DNA of 64,000 nt from Aulostomus chinensis (Eukaryota > Chordata > Actinopteri > Syngnathiformes > Aulostomidae): positions 24,526,883-24,590,882 of the forward strand of contig JBBMOA010000016.1 of NCBI GenBank assembly GCA_037954235.1. The letters are read 5' to 3'. Below, piece after piece: positions 1 to 13,000 of this stretch. Below the pieces are notes generated by a model that worked only from the letters and a program-made list of their open reading frames with translations, made no database searches and was not told where the DNA came from. Positions within the stretch are counted from its first letter, which is position 1. Each line of letters starts with the position of its first letter. The position numbers were made by a program, and so were the translations under genes.

Positions 1-334
1 AGTGTCTGTGACTCTGAATGAGTCTTGTACTCAGCAGCCAGACTGTAATCTGTGATTCATGCTGATACACTGTCTGCTGGGTCGCTCATCTTGAATGGAA
101 GACTTTGTTTCTGAACTCTCGCTCTGTTTCCCCCTCATTCCTCTTCAATTCAGACGGGCGTCTCATTGCCATTACGATGGAGCTTTTATCCTCCTGAGAT
201 CAGCCTGTATAGCATAAGCCTGGTTGTTTGTGGTGTTTATTCTCACAGACTAAAGCCTATAATTAAAACATGCTGAGCTAAGTTTAAATCCAGTTACCAG
301 GCAGTAAAAATGATGTTTCCTCTCTCCGCTCTAG

Positions 335-395
335 CTATATGCCGACAAGGCTGCAGCACTGAACACGGATCGTGTAAGGAGCCAGGTGGATGCAA
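335..395 (+). CDS. jag1: jag1 exon 5
   Basis: 61 bp, the same length as human exon 5. Acceptor ctag before CTATATGCCGAC, donor gtaag. Encodes (A)ICRQGC...HGSCKEPGGCN, the DSL end and start of EGF1. Phase 1 in (the first Ala codon is split), phase 2 out. Confidence 0.94.
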
Positions 396-3300
396 GTAAG
401 TCCCCAAGGCTGATCTGTATGATTTATTATTCTGCCATTGATTATTTTAGTGTTTCTGCTGTGTTCAGTGTCCAAGTGTTATTAAGGAGACGTGTGCCAG
501 ACGTCTGTGGTGAGGATAATTCAGAGATTTTTGTCCAAGCACCAGTTCTGTCGTGGATCTGTTCCTGGATACGCTTGGCCAGGAGACTTTCAGTACCAGG
601 GCTCTTGCAAAGATGGAGAGGCTGGGCTGCTTGTAAATCTCTGGTTGAGCTTTGTAGCCGAGCTGCCAGTCTGGGCTCAACTGCCAAGACTCCATGTTGG
701 AAATGTGTTTCTCTCTAATGAGGCAAGTGTTATCAGTCAAATCGTGTGTAACATTCGGATGGGCCTGAAAGTGTATTGTTTGTGCAGCTAATGACCTGCT
801 AATGCTGTTTATGGACACAGCCAGAGGAAAAGCCAGGCACAGATGGATATCGGCGCTGGTCCATTGTGTGCAGCAACAGTTGTATCTCATCCTCATCCTG
901 GAGGAGGCCCGGCTCGCCTCACTTCTCCACAGCTCACACATTAGTTGCTCTCCTACTTGTCTGTTTTGGCTGTAAATCAAACGCCGAGATGATCAGCAGA
1001 GGCTTTGTTGTTTTTCCCAAGCGTTTGACATCATCAGGTTTCTGGTAAGTGCTTGTGTGGCCACTGGCAGAACAAGAGGTTGACTTGCTTTAGTCTCCGC
1101 ACAGGTGTGGCTACATTTGAAGCTCTGGATTTAACTTTTGTTTGACATGCACTCAGCCTACAAACAGTGCGTGCGTGACCCGCCACTGTTGTGGTGAGGA
1201 GGTTCCCATCGTTGAGCTGCAGCAAGGAGTGATACAACAGCAGCTCTCCTGCAGGCGAAGGCAGCCTCCTTGTCACTAACTCGGTGACAGCCACGGCTAA
1301 TGATGCTCTGTGGGATTTTCTTGTAGCCTGGAGTTTTTAATGATAGCCTCAGGTTTCACTGTTGTTAATAGAGTAATAGCAGTACACTTGTCAGACAGGG
1401 TTGCCACAGTGGTTGAAAACTGCAGCCCCACTACCTAGTGAGTCCTGAGAGGTCTGGTTCTCGTGTTGAGGGAGCGCAATGTCACGTTGCATTCCCTAGT
1501 AATTTAACTGTGTAATAACTGTAAATGATTTTGGGACCCTGCTGAGGAATCCTGCTCCACCGTTCTCTCAGAGGATTAGCACACTTTTAAGAATAGCCTC
1601 TTTAATCACAGACTGGAGTTTACTTAACCGCAGCGTTTATTTTTACAGTCCGTCCGTTTCTTCAGGCTAATCAGTGTGCGTCTCTCCCAGAGGGGACACG
1701 CTGTTTCCTGTCGCTGGGCTCCACAGCGGCGAGTGTCTCACCACTCGGCCGCCTCTTAAAGAGCAGGCTTTATCAGTCAGGTTGGATTGCTGGCTTTATT
1801 AAGGAGTCCAGGAGGGAAAGGGGCAGTGTTATCAGTGTAATTATGGAGCTGGACATTTCAGTGGTCAGCAGAATGAGAGTTCCCCCTCCTCAGCCCAGGG
1901 CACAAGCCTGACTCCTGAGTCATGGGAACTAGGAGGATCAACACGGCTGAACCCACCTCTCTCCTCCCTGCAAGGACACCGCCTCTGCCAAGCCACAGGC
2001 GCAGTGTTGTTCTGCTAATGTTAGCCATGCTAAAGGTTCCATTGGAGCTGTAATTTAGTGTTTGTGTTGTTTTTTTCGGTGTAGAAAAATGCTAAATCCT
2101 CCTGTGTGTCTCTGTCCCCAAGTATTATTGAAAAGCTGTTGCATAAACACCCCGTTGCTTAAGATTCATTTGTGGTCTTAGAACACGCAGGCCGGTCGTC
2201 AGGCAGGAATACTGACTGCCTCTTTGTTTGTGTGGTTTGTGCAGCTCAGTATCTGCTAATGTGTAGTTCATTAAGTTCAGATTATTGGTGCTTGTGAGAG
2301 AGTGTGAAATAAACAAAAGATTAAAATATCAGCATTCTCCGACACTACAGGAATTATCCTGCCGCGCTGCTCTGGTTTATGACTGAATGTCCTCCCTGTG
2401 TGTGTGTGTGTGTGTGGACTGTTCTTCATATTTTGTGTAAAGTGTGCAGCTCCTAGCATGGCTCTGTGTGTGTGTGTGTCTTGCAGTTGTCTCTATGGCT
2501 GGCAGGGCCAGTACTGTGACCAGTGCATCCCCCACCCCGGCTGTGTTCACGGCACCTGTGTGGAGCCCTGGCAGTGCCTGTGCGACACCAACTGGGGTGG
2601 CCATCTCTGCGATAAAGGTTAATTTCCTCCTCTTATGTCAGTTGCTGTAGGAGCAGCTTGTGTTGTCTAAACAAACTAAAGCCCTGTGACCTGCTGCTCT
2701 CCCAGATCTGAACTACTGTGGCACCCACCAGCCGTGCCTGAACGGAGGGACGTGTATCAACACTGGACCGGACAAGTACCAGTGCACCTGTGCTGAGGGC
2801 TACTCCGGGGCCACCTGTGAAAGAGGTGGGACACGTGGAGCGATTGCTTTTATTTCAGACTGTTCACCTTAATGTTGGGCTTTGGAAGAAGCTTTTACAC
2901 CTCAGAAGATAACCTTGATGATGTTCACATTAGTAGGGTGTGAAGGGTCTTATGAAAGATGCTATCATGCTGTATCATGGGAACGTAGGACTGTTGTTTT
3001 GGTCACGCCCACCTTAATCAGTTGGGTGCTCTACCGTGTAAAGTGATTTATACGCTGAGTTTGTTTTGACACATTCATTTATGAAAGTGGTTGTAAGAGG
3101 CAGGCCTACCAGCATGATTTGACACATCCCAAATAGTTTGGAAGCTGACCCTGGCGCAGTTTTCCATGCGCACAGGAAATTTGAAGCATCCAGGTTACAA
3201 ACGGTGAGAAACGTAAAGGAGATATTTTCACGTCTTCTGTTTTTAAGACTTGTAATGTGGCAGGTGTACTGTTGGTGACATCCAAAGGGTTTCGATAGGA

Positions 3301-5247
3301 TGATTCAAAGTTTTTCTTCAGAACTATGTCGGACACACCTTTTCGTATTTATTATTGTGGCGTTTTTGGATGCCGTCATACATGCGTGGTTGTGAACTTC
3401 AGGCTGGAGGAGGAAATCAGTCTGTTCCCGAATCAGTGTTTTAAAGGCTGTATCAGAGCGTCTTCAGGGATCTCTCAGAGCAAATCCTCAGGAAGTACGA
3501 GACCGTCTACGTCCTGAACTTAAAATTAAAAAAAATTTCATCTCTCGGGGTTCAGACTCCTGTTTGTAGTTAAGAGTGTCAATGTTGTGGTGTTGCTGAG
3601 CCTGCAGACGTGAGGTCAGAGGTGCCTGGAGTTTGTAATCAGAGGAGGTGGTAACTCGGCTATAATCTGTTTCCACTCTGGCACCGGTGGCCCCCCAAGT
3701 CAGGTAATCCACAGTTTGATCTTCAGGGGCCGGTCATCCCTTCGTGTCTCAGCCGCTGGAGACTGATGGGTGTGGCGCTAATGTCCAGCTGCTGCCAACA
3801 CTTAACCATGGAGATGATGGTCTCTTCCTCATTAAATCTGGGACTGGCAGGGTGCTGACAGCTTAACTGCAGAGATGTCAGGAAACGCTGCCCTTTGTAA
3901 CAGGAGGTCCACAGATGAGGGGATACGTCAACCTATTGTAGCGGCGAGGCCCCCAGGGTGCAGCGCTGCATCCTCACCCCCACCTCCCTCCCTCCCTCCC
4001 CATGGCATACCAGCTTCTGATCACCTCCAAGCGTCTAGTTATTCCCTCAGTGAATCATTCATTTTTTTATTCATTTGGGACTCACTCATCCTTAACTCAA
4101 CCATAAAGAAGCAGCTACAGGACAGAGGCCCCCTCCCCCCAACCCCCCACTCTCCCGCCACTCTCTCATCTTGTGCCGCCTCTCAGAGGGGGAATGGAGG
4201 GGAGTCAGAGGGAAGTCACGCTACGTTGGTCAGGTCAACTTAGCATGAAAGATGATTTCCTGGTGGTGTGGTCTCCTGGGTGGGTAATGAGAGTGAGATT
4301 GGGGGGTGGTGGGGGTAGAGCGGGCTTTTGGGGCTTGAGGGAGGAAGGGTGAGGGAAGGGGTGTGTTCTGCTGACAGAGTGGTCTCAGGCAGGACAGAGG
4401 AGAGAGAGGAAGCTTCTACAAAACAGCAGAAATTAGAGATTTAATCACAATCAGGTGATAGAGTTTGAAATGTAGCACAGTGTGAGTGTGACCTGCTCTC
4501 CCTCTCCTTCACCCGCCCAGCGGAACACGCCTGCCTGTCTAATCCATGCTCCAATGGGGGGAGCTGCTCTGAGACCAGTCAAGGCTACGAGTGTCAGTGC
4601 TCACCAGGCTGGAGTGGCCCCTCCTGTACTCTCAGTAAGTTGGCACTCAACCTGCAGCCAGCTCATGTCATCACCCTCATCAAAATATCAAGTTGCATAA
4701 CCAGTTTCCCCCCCCCCCCCCCACACACACACACACAGATATAGACGACTGCTCTCCAAACCCCTGCAATCACGGAGGGACCTGTAAGGATCTGGTCAAC
4801 AGCTACAAGTGTCACTGTCCATCACAGTGGACAGGGAAGACCTGCTTGATAGGTGAGCCTCTTTCACTTCGAGGCTGTCAACTCCACATGTAGATGTCAC
4901 TAAATACCCCCCACCCCGCTCTCTCCTTCACTAGATGCCAACGAATGTGATAGCAAGCCTTGTGTGAATGCCAACTCTTGCCGCAACCTGATTGGTGGAT
5001 ACTTCTGTGAGTGCATCCCTGGTTGGACGGGACAGAACTGCGACACCAGTGAGTTGTCAGCTGCAGCTGTGGGACGAGTCCTGCCTCCTTTTTATAAAAA
5101 AAAAAAAGTCTTCTGTTCCTTCAGTTCTAGCTGGATTAAAAAAACATCTCCTGCTGTAATATCAAAGCATAAAGCAAACAGTTGGGCAAGTGCAGACTTC
5201 CCTGCAGTATTAATGGACCTGTGTCATTATTAGGTGTGTGTCTGTGT

Positions 5248-5278
<31 letters not shown>

Positions 5279-6963
5279 GCCAAGACTGTGGTGATTAGAG
5301 GTGGCTCCACACTATCCCAGGACTAGTTTCACTTGGCAGCACACTCGATTGCTCAATACTGCACCGACTCTGCAGCCACGTTATCCAAGTTCTGCAGAAC
5401 TCCCTCGCTGCTACAATATTGTGAATACTCCTCTTCAAAGAGGGACTATTTAGTCAAGCTGTTCAGAATTAATCCTTCGATTTGTTTTCCCGTACAGATA
5501 TAAACGACTGCAAGGACCAGTGCCAAAACGGGGGAACTTGCAAGGTACATCTCACGTTTGTAGCTTCATCCCTGCCTCGTTTGCCAGCTTGTTTGTTTGT
5601 TTTTGGGTGAATTTAGGGAATTACAGCGGTTGTATAAATAGACCCCGTGAATTGTTCTCTCCAAACCGACTGTGGAATTCCTCTGCCGAAATCAAATCTG
5701 AGTGGAGTGGGTTCAGAGGGGTTTCTAAGGGAGGGACACATAAGTTCCTTGACCACACCAGATCGAATTACCATAAACATTATTGCATTGAGCCCAAGCC
5801 AGGAAAATGTGTTGAAATAATTGCGGCGCTGTGATAATGTTCCTCCAAACTTGTCGCGGCCCTGCCCCTCACTTCACTCTGCTTCTCTGCTTTGACCCCG
5901 CCTTGTCAAAGCACTTAATCATGACGCTAACCCCGCTTTCTCTCTCAGGACCTGGTCAACGACTACCGCTGCATGTGCCCGCCTGGCTTCGCCGGCGAGC
6001 ACTGCGAGAGGGACATCGACGAGTGCTCGAGCGCGCCGTGTTTGAATGGCGGGCGCTGTCAGAATGAAGTCAACGGCTTCCACTGCCTGTGTCTCGCTGG
6101 CTTCTCAGGAAACCTCTGCCAGGTGAGACCCTACCGCTGCTCCATGCGGTCCTCCCCGCTCTCCTCCAGCATCTCCAGCCTCGGCTCCCCTGCCCCCTCC
6201 CTGCCTGTGTTGCTGTATCTTTGGGTTCGCTGTAAAGTTTTTCCTGCCCCACCCTCTCAAATTGCTGTTGTTCCACAGTCCTCCTTTTTAAAAGGGAATG
6301 CTTTGTTGAAGCTGCTCCTGGCTACAGCGGGATACATTCCTTAGTGCTGAAGCCCAGACTCAGAGGACGGCTCCTATGTCTTTGCCTTGTTTTTCCCCTT
6401 CCTCCCAGTGCTGTGCGTGTGTTGTTTCCTGGCACGGCCTGTAGGGAGGATGCTGTGGGTTTTGCTCTGTTTAGTGTAGCAGAAACTATGTCAGCTATCA
6501 GGTTCACCACTCTCTGTTCAATACCTTTCTGCCCTAGCTGGATATCGATTACTGCTCCCCCAACCCGTGTCAGAACGGAGCGCCCTGCTTCAACCTGGCT
6601 ACAGACTACTACTGCGACTGCCCCGAGGACTATGAGGGCAAAAACTGCTCTCACCTCAAAGACCACTGTCGCACCACCACGTGTAAAGGTAAGTCTGCGC
6701 TGGAATATTCCCTGAATATTAGCAAGATGCTAAATGAGACCTCCTCCGTTGTAGCACTTTGGCTTCATGAGGGCAATAACTAAGTTTTATTTTTGTGTGC
6801 TGATCCTTCTTGGCCAAGGTGAGCACTTTCTTTGAGTGTGGTTCCCTTGATGAATGCGCGCGCACACACACACACACAAACACACACAAAATCCCTTCGG
6901 CAAAGCTTTCCATTGATTCTCCCCTCCTCTGAGTTCCCTGAAATTCTGGCAAAAGGCCGATAG

Positions 6964-7017
<54 letters not shown>

Positions 7018-10000
7018 CTGCCTCGTAATGACTTGGTGGGCTTCTCTTTCCCCCTCAGTGAATGTGCACTTTTTGTGTGTGTGTGTAATTGAGTGAGTGG
7101 ACCAACCACGGCGTCAGATACCAGACGGTGAGATTCTTTCTGCTCTTGGCAAGAATTAAGTGATTACAGGGGGGCACATTCAGCCCGCTCCCCTAACCTG
7201 ATCAGACAGGGGGAAGGGAAAGGATTTCACTGCAGAGTGCACAGGATCACTCTGAATTGCTTATGAAAGCATAACAGCTTATTGCTCTTGATTTTTTTTT
7301 TCCTTCAAATAATTTCCGAGATATTATTTTTCACTTGGATTTGGAATTTTTCACAGACTTGTAGACGATTGCATTCCTTAATTTAATGTCAACAGGAAAC
7401 TCGTTATCGCTCGCGAGACACAAACCACATTTTATGACTTGGAATGAGCCGATTGTTCAAACAGGCTGTGGTAGATGTTACTGTGTAACAGCCAGTGTGC
7501 CTGCTTTCCCTTTCTGTAGTGATTGACAGTTGCACGGTTGCCGTGGCGTCCAACAGCACGCCGGGTGGCGAGCGCTACATTTCGTCAAATGTGTGTGGAC
7601 CTCATGGCCGCTGCCGGAGTCAGGCCGGGGGCCAATTCAGCTGCGAGTGCCAGGAGGGCTTCAGAGGCACCTACTGCCACGAGAGTAAGACGACTTCTTA
7701 CACGCACACGCGCACACACACACAAACAAAAAAACAATCTTATCATGTCTGATCTCTTCTTTCTCCTCCTTTTTTCGTAGATATCAACGACTGTGAGAGC
7801 AACCCGTGCTCCAATGGTGGCACCTGCATCGACAAAGTCAGCGTGTACCAGTGCATCTGTGGCGACGGCTGGGAGGGGGACCACTGCGAGATCAGTGAGT
7901 GAAACTAAGTGTCCCGTGACTTTAAAACTGTGACTCCTCAACACGTTTCAACACAAAGTTTGTCTGATGACTCGGTTGATATGTTGCGCATAACCCCGCC
8001 CCCCCCCCCCCCTCTCCTGTCCGATGTCTCCACCAGACATCGATGACTGCAGCGCCAACCCCTGTCATAATGGAGGGACATGTCGAGACCTGGTGACTGA
8101 TTTCTTCTGCGAATGCAAGAATGGCTGGAAGGGAAAGACGTGCCACTCCCGTAAGTTCCAATTTTTTGTTTTCTCCACACCCGTGTAGTCTGCCTGTGCA
8201 GGCTCATGGTATGTGCTTATGGCTGCGCAGAATTACTCAATCCTCCATACAGTCGCTGTGTTTATCCCCCCTCACATGATCCAAACGCTCTCTCCAGGGG
8301 AAAGCCAGTGTGATGAGGCCACTTGCAACAACGGAGGTACCTGCCATGATGAAGGCGACACGTTCCAGTGCAAGTGCTCCCCAGGGTGGGAGGGAACAAC
8401 GTGCAACATAGGTGAGCTGTGCACTCACGTCGTGTTTCAAACTGAGAGAAATTGTGGGAGAAGTCTAATCAGATCGATGGGATCCACACACAGTTTGTGT
8501 CCACTCAGCCTGTCAGCGCTGCCTCTCTTCCCATTTCTCCCTCTCCTCCGGGTGCTGACAGACGGACCTTTAAAGCCCCACATGCACTGATGATACACTG
8601 CAAAATGGTGTGATGTAAATTCTCTTAGAAAACCCGACCAAAACAAGCCAAACCAACAGCAGTCTCATGTGACTGTTTTAGCAGCAACGATTGCACTGAT
8701 AATCCTCTTTAGCTGGGAAGCGCTCAAACTTCTGTCTTAATGTTTTGCGTTTCTTCAGCCAAGAACTCCAGTTGTCTTCCAAACCCGTGTGAGAACGGCG
8801 GTACCTGCGTGGTGACGGGGGAGTCGTTCACCTGCGTCTGCAAGGAGGGCTGGGAGGGCCCCAGGTGCACCCAGAGTAAGTGAAGGGGAAGAAGGGGGGA
8901 CAGTTACAAGCATTAATGATGACAAAGCTCCTGCTACTGAGTTCAGTCCTGCGTCTGATTAAAAGTGGACTCTTGATCTATACCTTTAAAAAATTTAAAA
9001 AAAAAGAATCTCCCTTCCTACTGCCGGCCATGAGAGGAGAAAGAGGAGGGAGAAAGGGGGCTCAAACTCAGGAAAGTGGAGACAGATGTTTCTCCCCCTT
9101 GTCCAACACTCTCCCCTCTCCCCTCCACTCCCCCCTCTCATTGTTGCATTCCTGTCCAAACAGTGACATGTCTGCTTGTTCTACAGCCCTGCTCTGTTTC
9201 CCCGGCTTCCCTGCCCTCAGCGCATGTACTCCAAAACATGAATTCCCCGACTTTTGGGGGGGGGCTAACGGGGTGGGAAATTTGGGTGTGGGTTCGATGT
9301 CGATGTGGTGGGGGCGCTGGAATTCATTTTGATGGTGAGAGCTGACCAGCTTGTTTGTTCTCCGTGTTGTTAATAAGCCAGAATAATCAGCAGAGTCCAG
9401 GCCCGACCGGCCTTACATGCCTCTGCACACGCAAGCTCAGACGTGCTCTTTGCTGTCATGTGCGCAAAACTTTCACACACGAGCGAGACAGAGAGAGAGA
9501 GAGAGAGAAAACAACTTGCTCATTACTTTCTGTCTCCCCCTCCCTCCCTCCCTCTTTTTCTTCTTCAGATACCAACGACTGCAGTCCCCACCCATGGTAA
9601 GTGGAGGCCAAACATTTCCTGTAGATTTAAGCTGATGTAAACATGGTGCTCCTCCTGTATCATAGTTTCTCACCTGCAGGCTTTCTCTCTCTCACCGCCT
9701 CACCGCTGAGAACCACACACACGCACACTTGCATAAACACACACACACGTACACAACCCTCCCTCCTTGTCATTCCTTGGATGCAATCAACTAACCCACT
9801 CTTAGTGAACTCTCAGGCGCAACTCTGTTTAACCACACACACCACTGGAGCTCCCTCCCTGACTCATGCACGCTGAGCCCATAAAATGAAGAAGCCTGAT
9901 TGCCTAAATTACCTTTTTAAATTAAAAAAACCTCTTAATTATTACTCCTATTTGCATGCAAATATGACGGGAAAGCCTGCGGGTGGAGTCTCACCTCTTT

Positions 10001-13000
10001 GTGTTGTTTTCTGCAGCTACAACAGCGGAACCTGCGTTGACGGGGACAACTGGTACCGCTGCGAATGCGCCCCAGGCTTTGCAGGTCCAGACTGTCGGAT
10101 CAGTGAGTATTAACCTAGCCCCCCCACCCCCAACCCACACCTCCCTGATCTCTGTTTGAGCCGTCACTTTGCGAAGGCCCGGACCATGGGACCATCGCAG
10201 CTGCTCCAAATGGAAGGTCTAGCCGGCCAATTATCTGTGCGTTGGGCTGCAGGCCAGGCCGAGCCATTTCGGTGTCACTCCACCAGGCCTTGCTGCTGTC
10301 CCCGGGGGAAACCGGCTTAGCGGGCCAACAGCTAATCAGCCATGCTCTCTGACACTGATTACACAGATTGTTTTCCCTCTTAAAGGCTTTCAGATGGCCA
10401 CATTCTTTCCCATTGCAAAGCCTTTGTTCTGCTAAGTCCAGCCTTCAGCTCCCACATACCTGCTAATGATGCTGCTTTTAATAACGTGCCATGATTTAAA
10501 GCATGTTTGCTTGTTTTCTATTAACTCGTGTATTTGTATGTGCTTTTCAAATGACACGTGACCTCGGTGAATTTAGCCAAGCAATTAGATTTGTGTGCAG
10601 ACTGATGGAGTCAATACTGGCGTGCTGTCTGGCTTCTTACGTCCCGCTCTTCTCCTCTGTGGCAGACATTAACGAATGCCAGTCCTCGCCGTGCGCCTTC
10701 GGCTCGACCTGCGTGGATGAAATCAACGGATATCGCTGCCTGTGCCCTCCGGACAGGACTGGACAACACTGTCAAGAAGGTACTTCACCGCATACTCACA
10801 GTTGTTTGTGGAGGAGTCCGGTTAGGCGTCACAAGGGTTGATTGTGGCATTGCAGAGGGACGGATGTTGGTTGCCGAGCACGGGGACTTCCAGATCTGCT
10901 GGTGTCATTGCGTTGTGCTGCTTGTTTGTGAAAATTTCAGTTTCTCTGACAACCGGAAGGTGGAGCGGCAGAATTGACTGTTTTTTTGTTTGTCGTCATT
11001 TTAGTGCAAGCAAGACTCAGTTATGATTTGTTGCGTAAACCACAAACAAGAATTTTATTCAGCACAGAAAACATAGGAACTACGGTTACACACATATTGA
11101 CGTATGGGTGTTTTTGTTTGTTTGTTTTTTTAACCCAGTGACAAGAAAACCCTGCTCCGCTAATGGAAACGTCATCCCTGATGGGGTCAAATGGGACGAA
11201 GACTGTAACACCTGCCACTGCTCCAACGGGAAAGTTGTGTGTTCAAAGGTATGCGCCGCTCGTCTCTCCCGAGCCTCACGTGTCATCGTTTACCAGCGGG
11301 ACGAGGTGTGTTAGTAGTTTGACTCCAGAGTTTCGTGGGCGGTTGTTTTAGACTCTCAGGTACAGTCGGGCCAAATCATCCCGGGGGGGAGTGGCTTGGG
11401 AGTGTCTCATTCTCCACAGAGATGAAGCACTTTGTTTTGAAAAGAACTACTATGGTGCTGTTGGCGATGGGATCATGTGCCAGTTCAGCTCTCCCACACT
11501 CGAACTGACCAGGGTTCAGTTGATGGACAGCAGAGGCCTGAAGTGCTGCTGTCATCATCGCCGCCATCCAAGCATTAGAACGAACAATGGGGCCACTGAC
11601 ACCCCCCCACCTCGAGGAGATAATACATCATTGGGTGGCAGGTATCTGGGTTGGTGAGGTATACTATAGGCATAGTATAAGTATAGTCATAATTAAACTA
11701 ATACAAGCAGTAACTGGAGTAATTCGTGTACTACACCAGCTTGGAAGAATCACCTGTCTGGATTTATTTTCAACCCAATCAAGAGCAAATTTTCCATTTG
11801 AAATATTCATTTTTGCCAGTTTGACTTTTTTTTATTAAGTGCTTGTGCGAATAAAACTCAACATGACGTTAGTAAAGTCATGTGTTGTCACCGTGTCGTT
11901 TGAGCCGAGCGTGAACAAGGTGCGATTTAGAATGTTTGCTAACGTAGCACGCTAGCTCATGCTTGTTAACGCCACTGCGAGAGAGCTGAGGTACATAACA
12001 ACAGCTTTAGATTTGCGGGTTACCGAGTGAATTGAGCAGATTGAAATCTTAACCTGACCGAAGAGATGAGTTCATGTCTCATCACCAGAGGAACGTCACC
12101 ATGCTAACACGCACAACGTAACAGGTTGTAGTCATGAAAAGTTGACATGACTTTAGCAAAGACCTTGTTTGCTGTTTTAGGCTGCTGTGTTGTCTGAGCT
12201 AAACTTGAACGTCACCATGCTAACATGCACACAGTGTGACAGTTCGAAGATGTAGCATGCTAAGTCCAGCTAACTTCCTCCAAATGTAAAAAGAGCTGAG
12301 GTTAGCGATAGCATTGGATTTGATAACTAGCGTTGATGGGGGCGGGGGGTATCGGGTGAGTTTTAGCTTGACTGAAGAGTTAAGTTCATTTTCAACACTA
12401 CAAGATTGTGATGGTCTGTACTAAATTTATTTCATTCACTTTAACCACAAATAGCAAGCTTGAGTGTTGTGAGGGAAAGACTTTACGACGCATTGTCCAG
12501 GAACCACAAATGTCTGCTATCAAATTACACTATCAAAAAATGTTTTTATATCCAGCTCTTAATTATAATTTCCGCGGTTGAGAATATCTTCATAATTCCA
12601 ATAATCTCAACACTGGTTCCGCCTGCTCTCTCAAGATGTGGTGCGGACCCATGGCGTGCCACCTCGGAGCTAAAGGTCGCGGCGGGTGTCCCTCGGGCCA
12701 GACCTGCATCCCTATTCGGGAGGGCAACTGTTTTGTGAAGCCCTGCCTCGGCCTCGGAGAGTGCTGGCGCTCCAACCCTCCCCCGCCTACCCCCAAATGC
12801 CACCCCAGCTCCAGCTACCAGGACAACAGCTGCGCCAACATCACCTTCACCTTCAACAAAGACATCTTGCCTCGGGTGAGTAACCTTGGCTCTGAGAGAT
12901 GCCCCTGCTAGGCTCCTTACGTGAGTTCAAGCACAAAAACATGTGAAACTTTCTCCGCTCTCTCTCTCGCCGTCGTCTCAACTGCATCCAAGTTTTTCGA

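Noticed and set aside
465..980. 171-codon minus-strand ORF in jag1 intron 5
   Set aside because: No family resemblance and no splice or promoter context; it lies in an intron of a well-defined gene on the other strand.
6780..7109. 109-codon minus ORF
   Set aside because: Made of (TH)n from the TG microsatellite.
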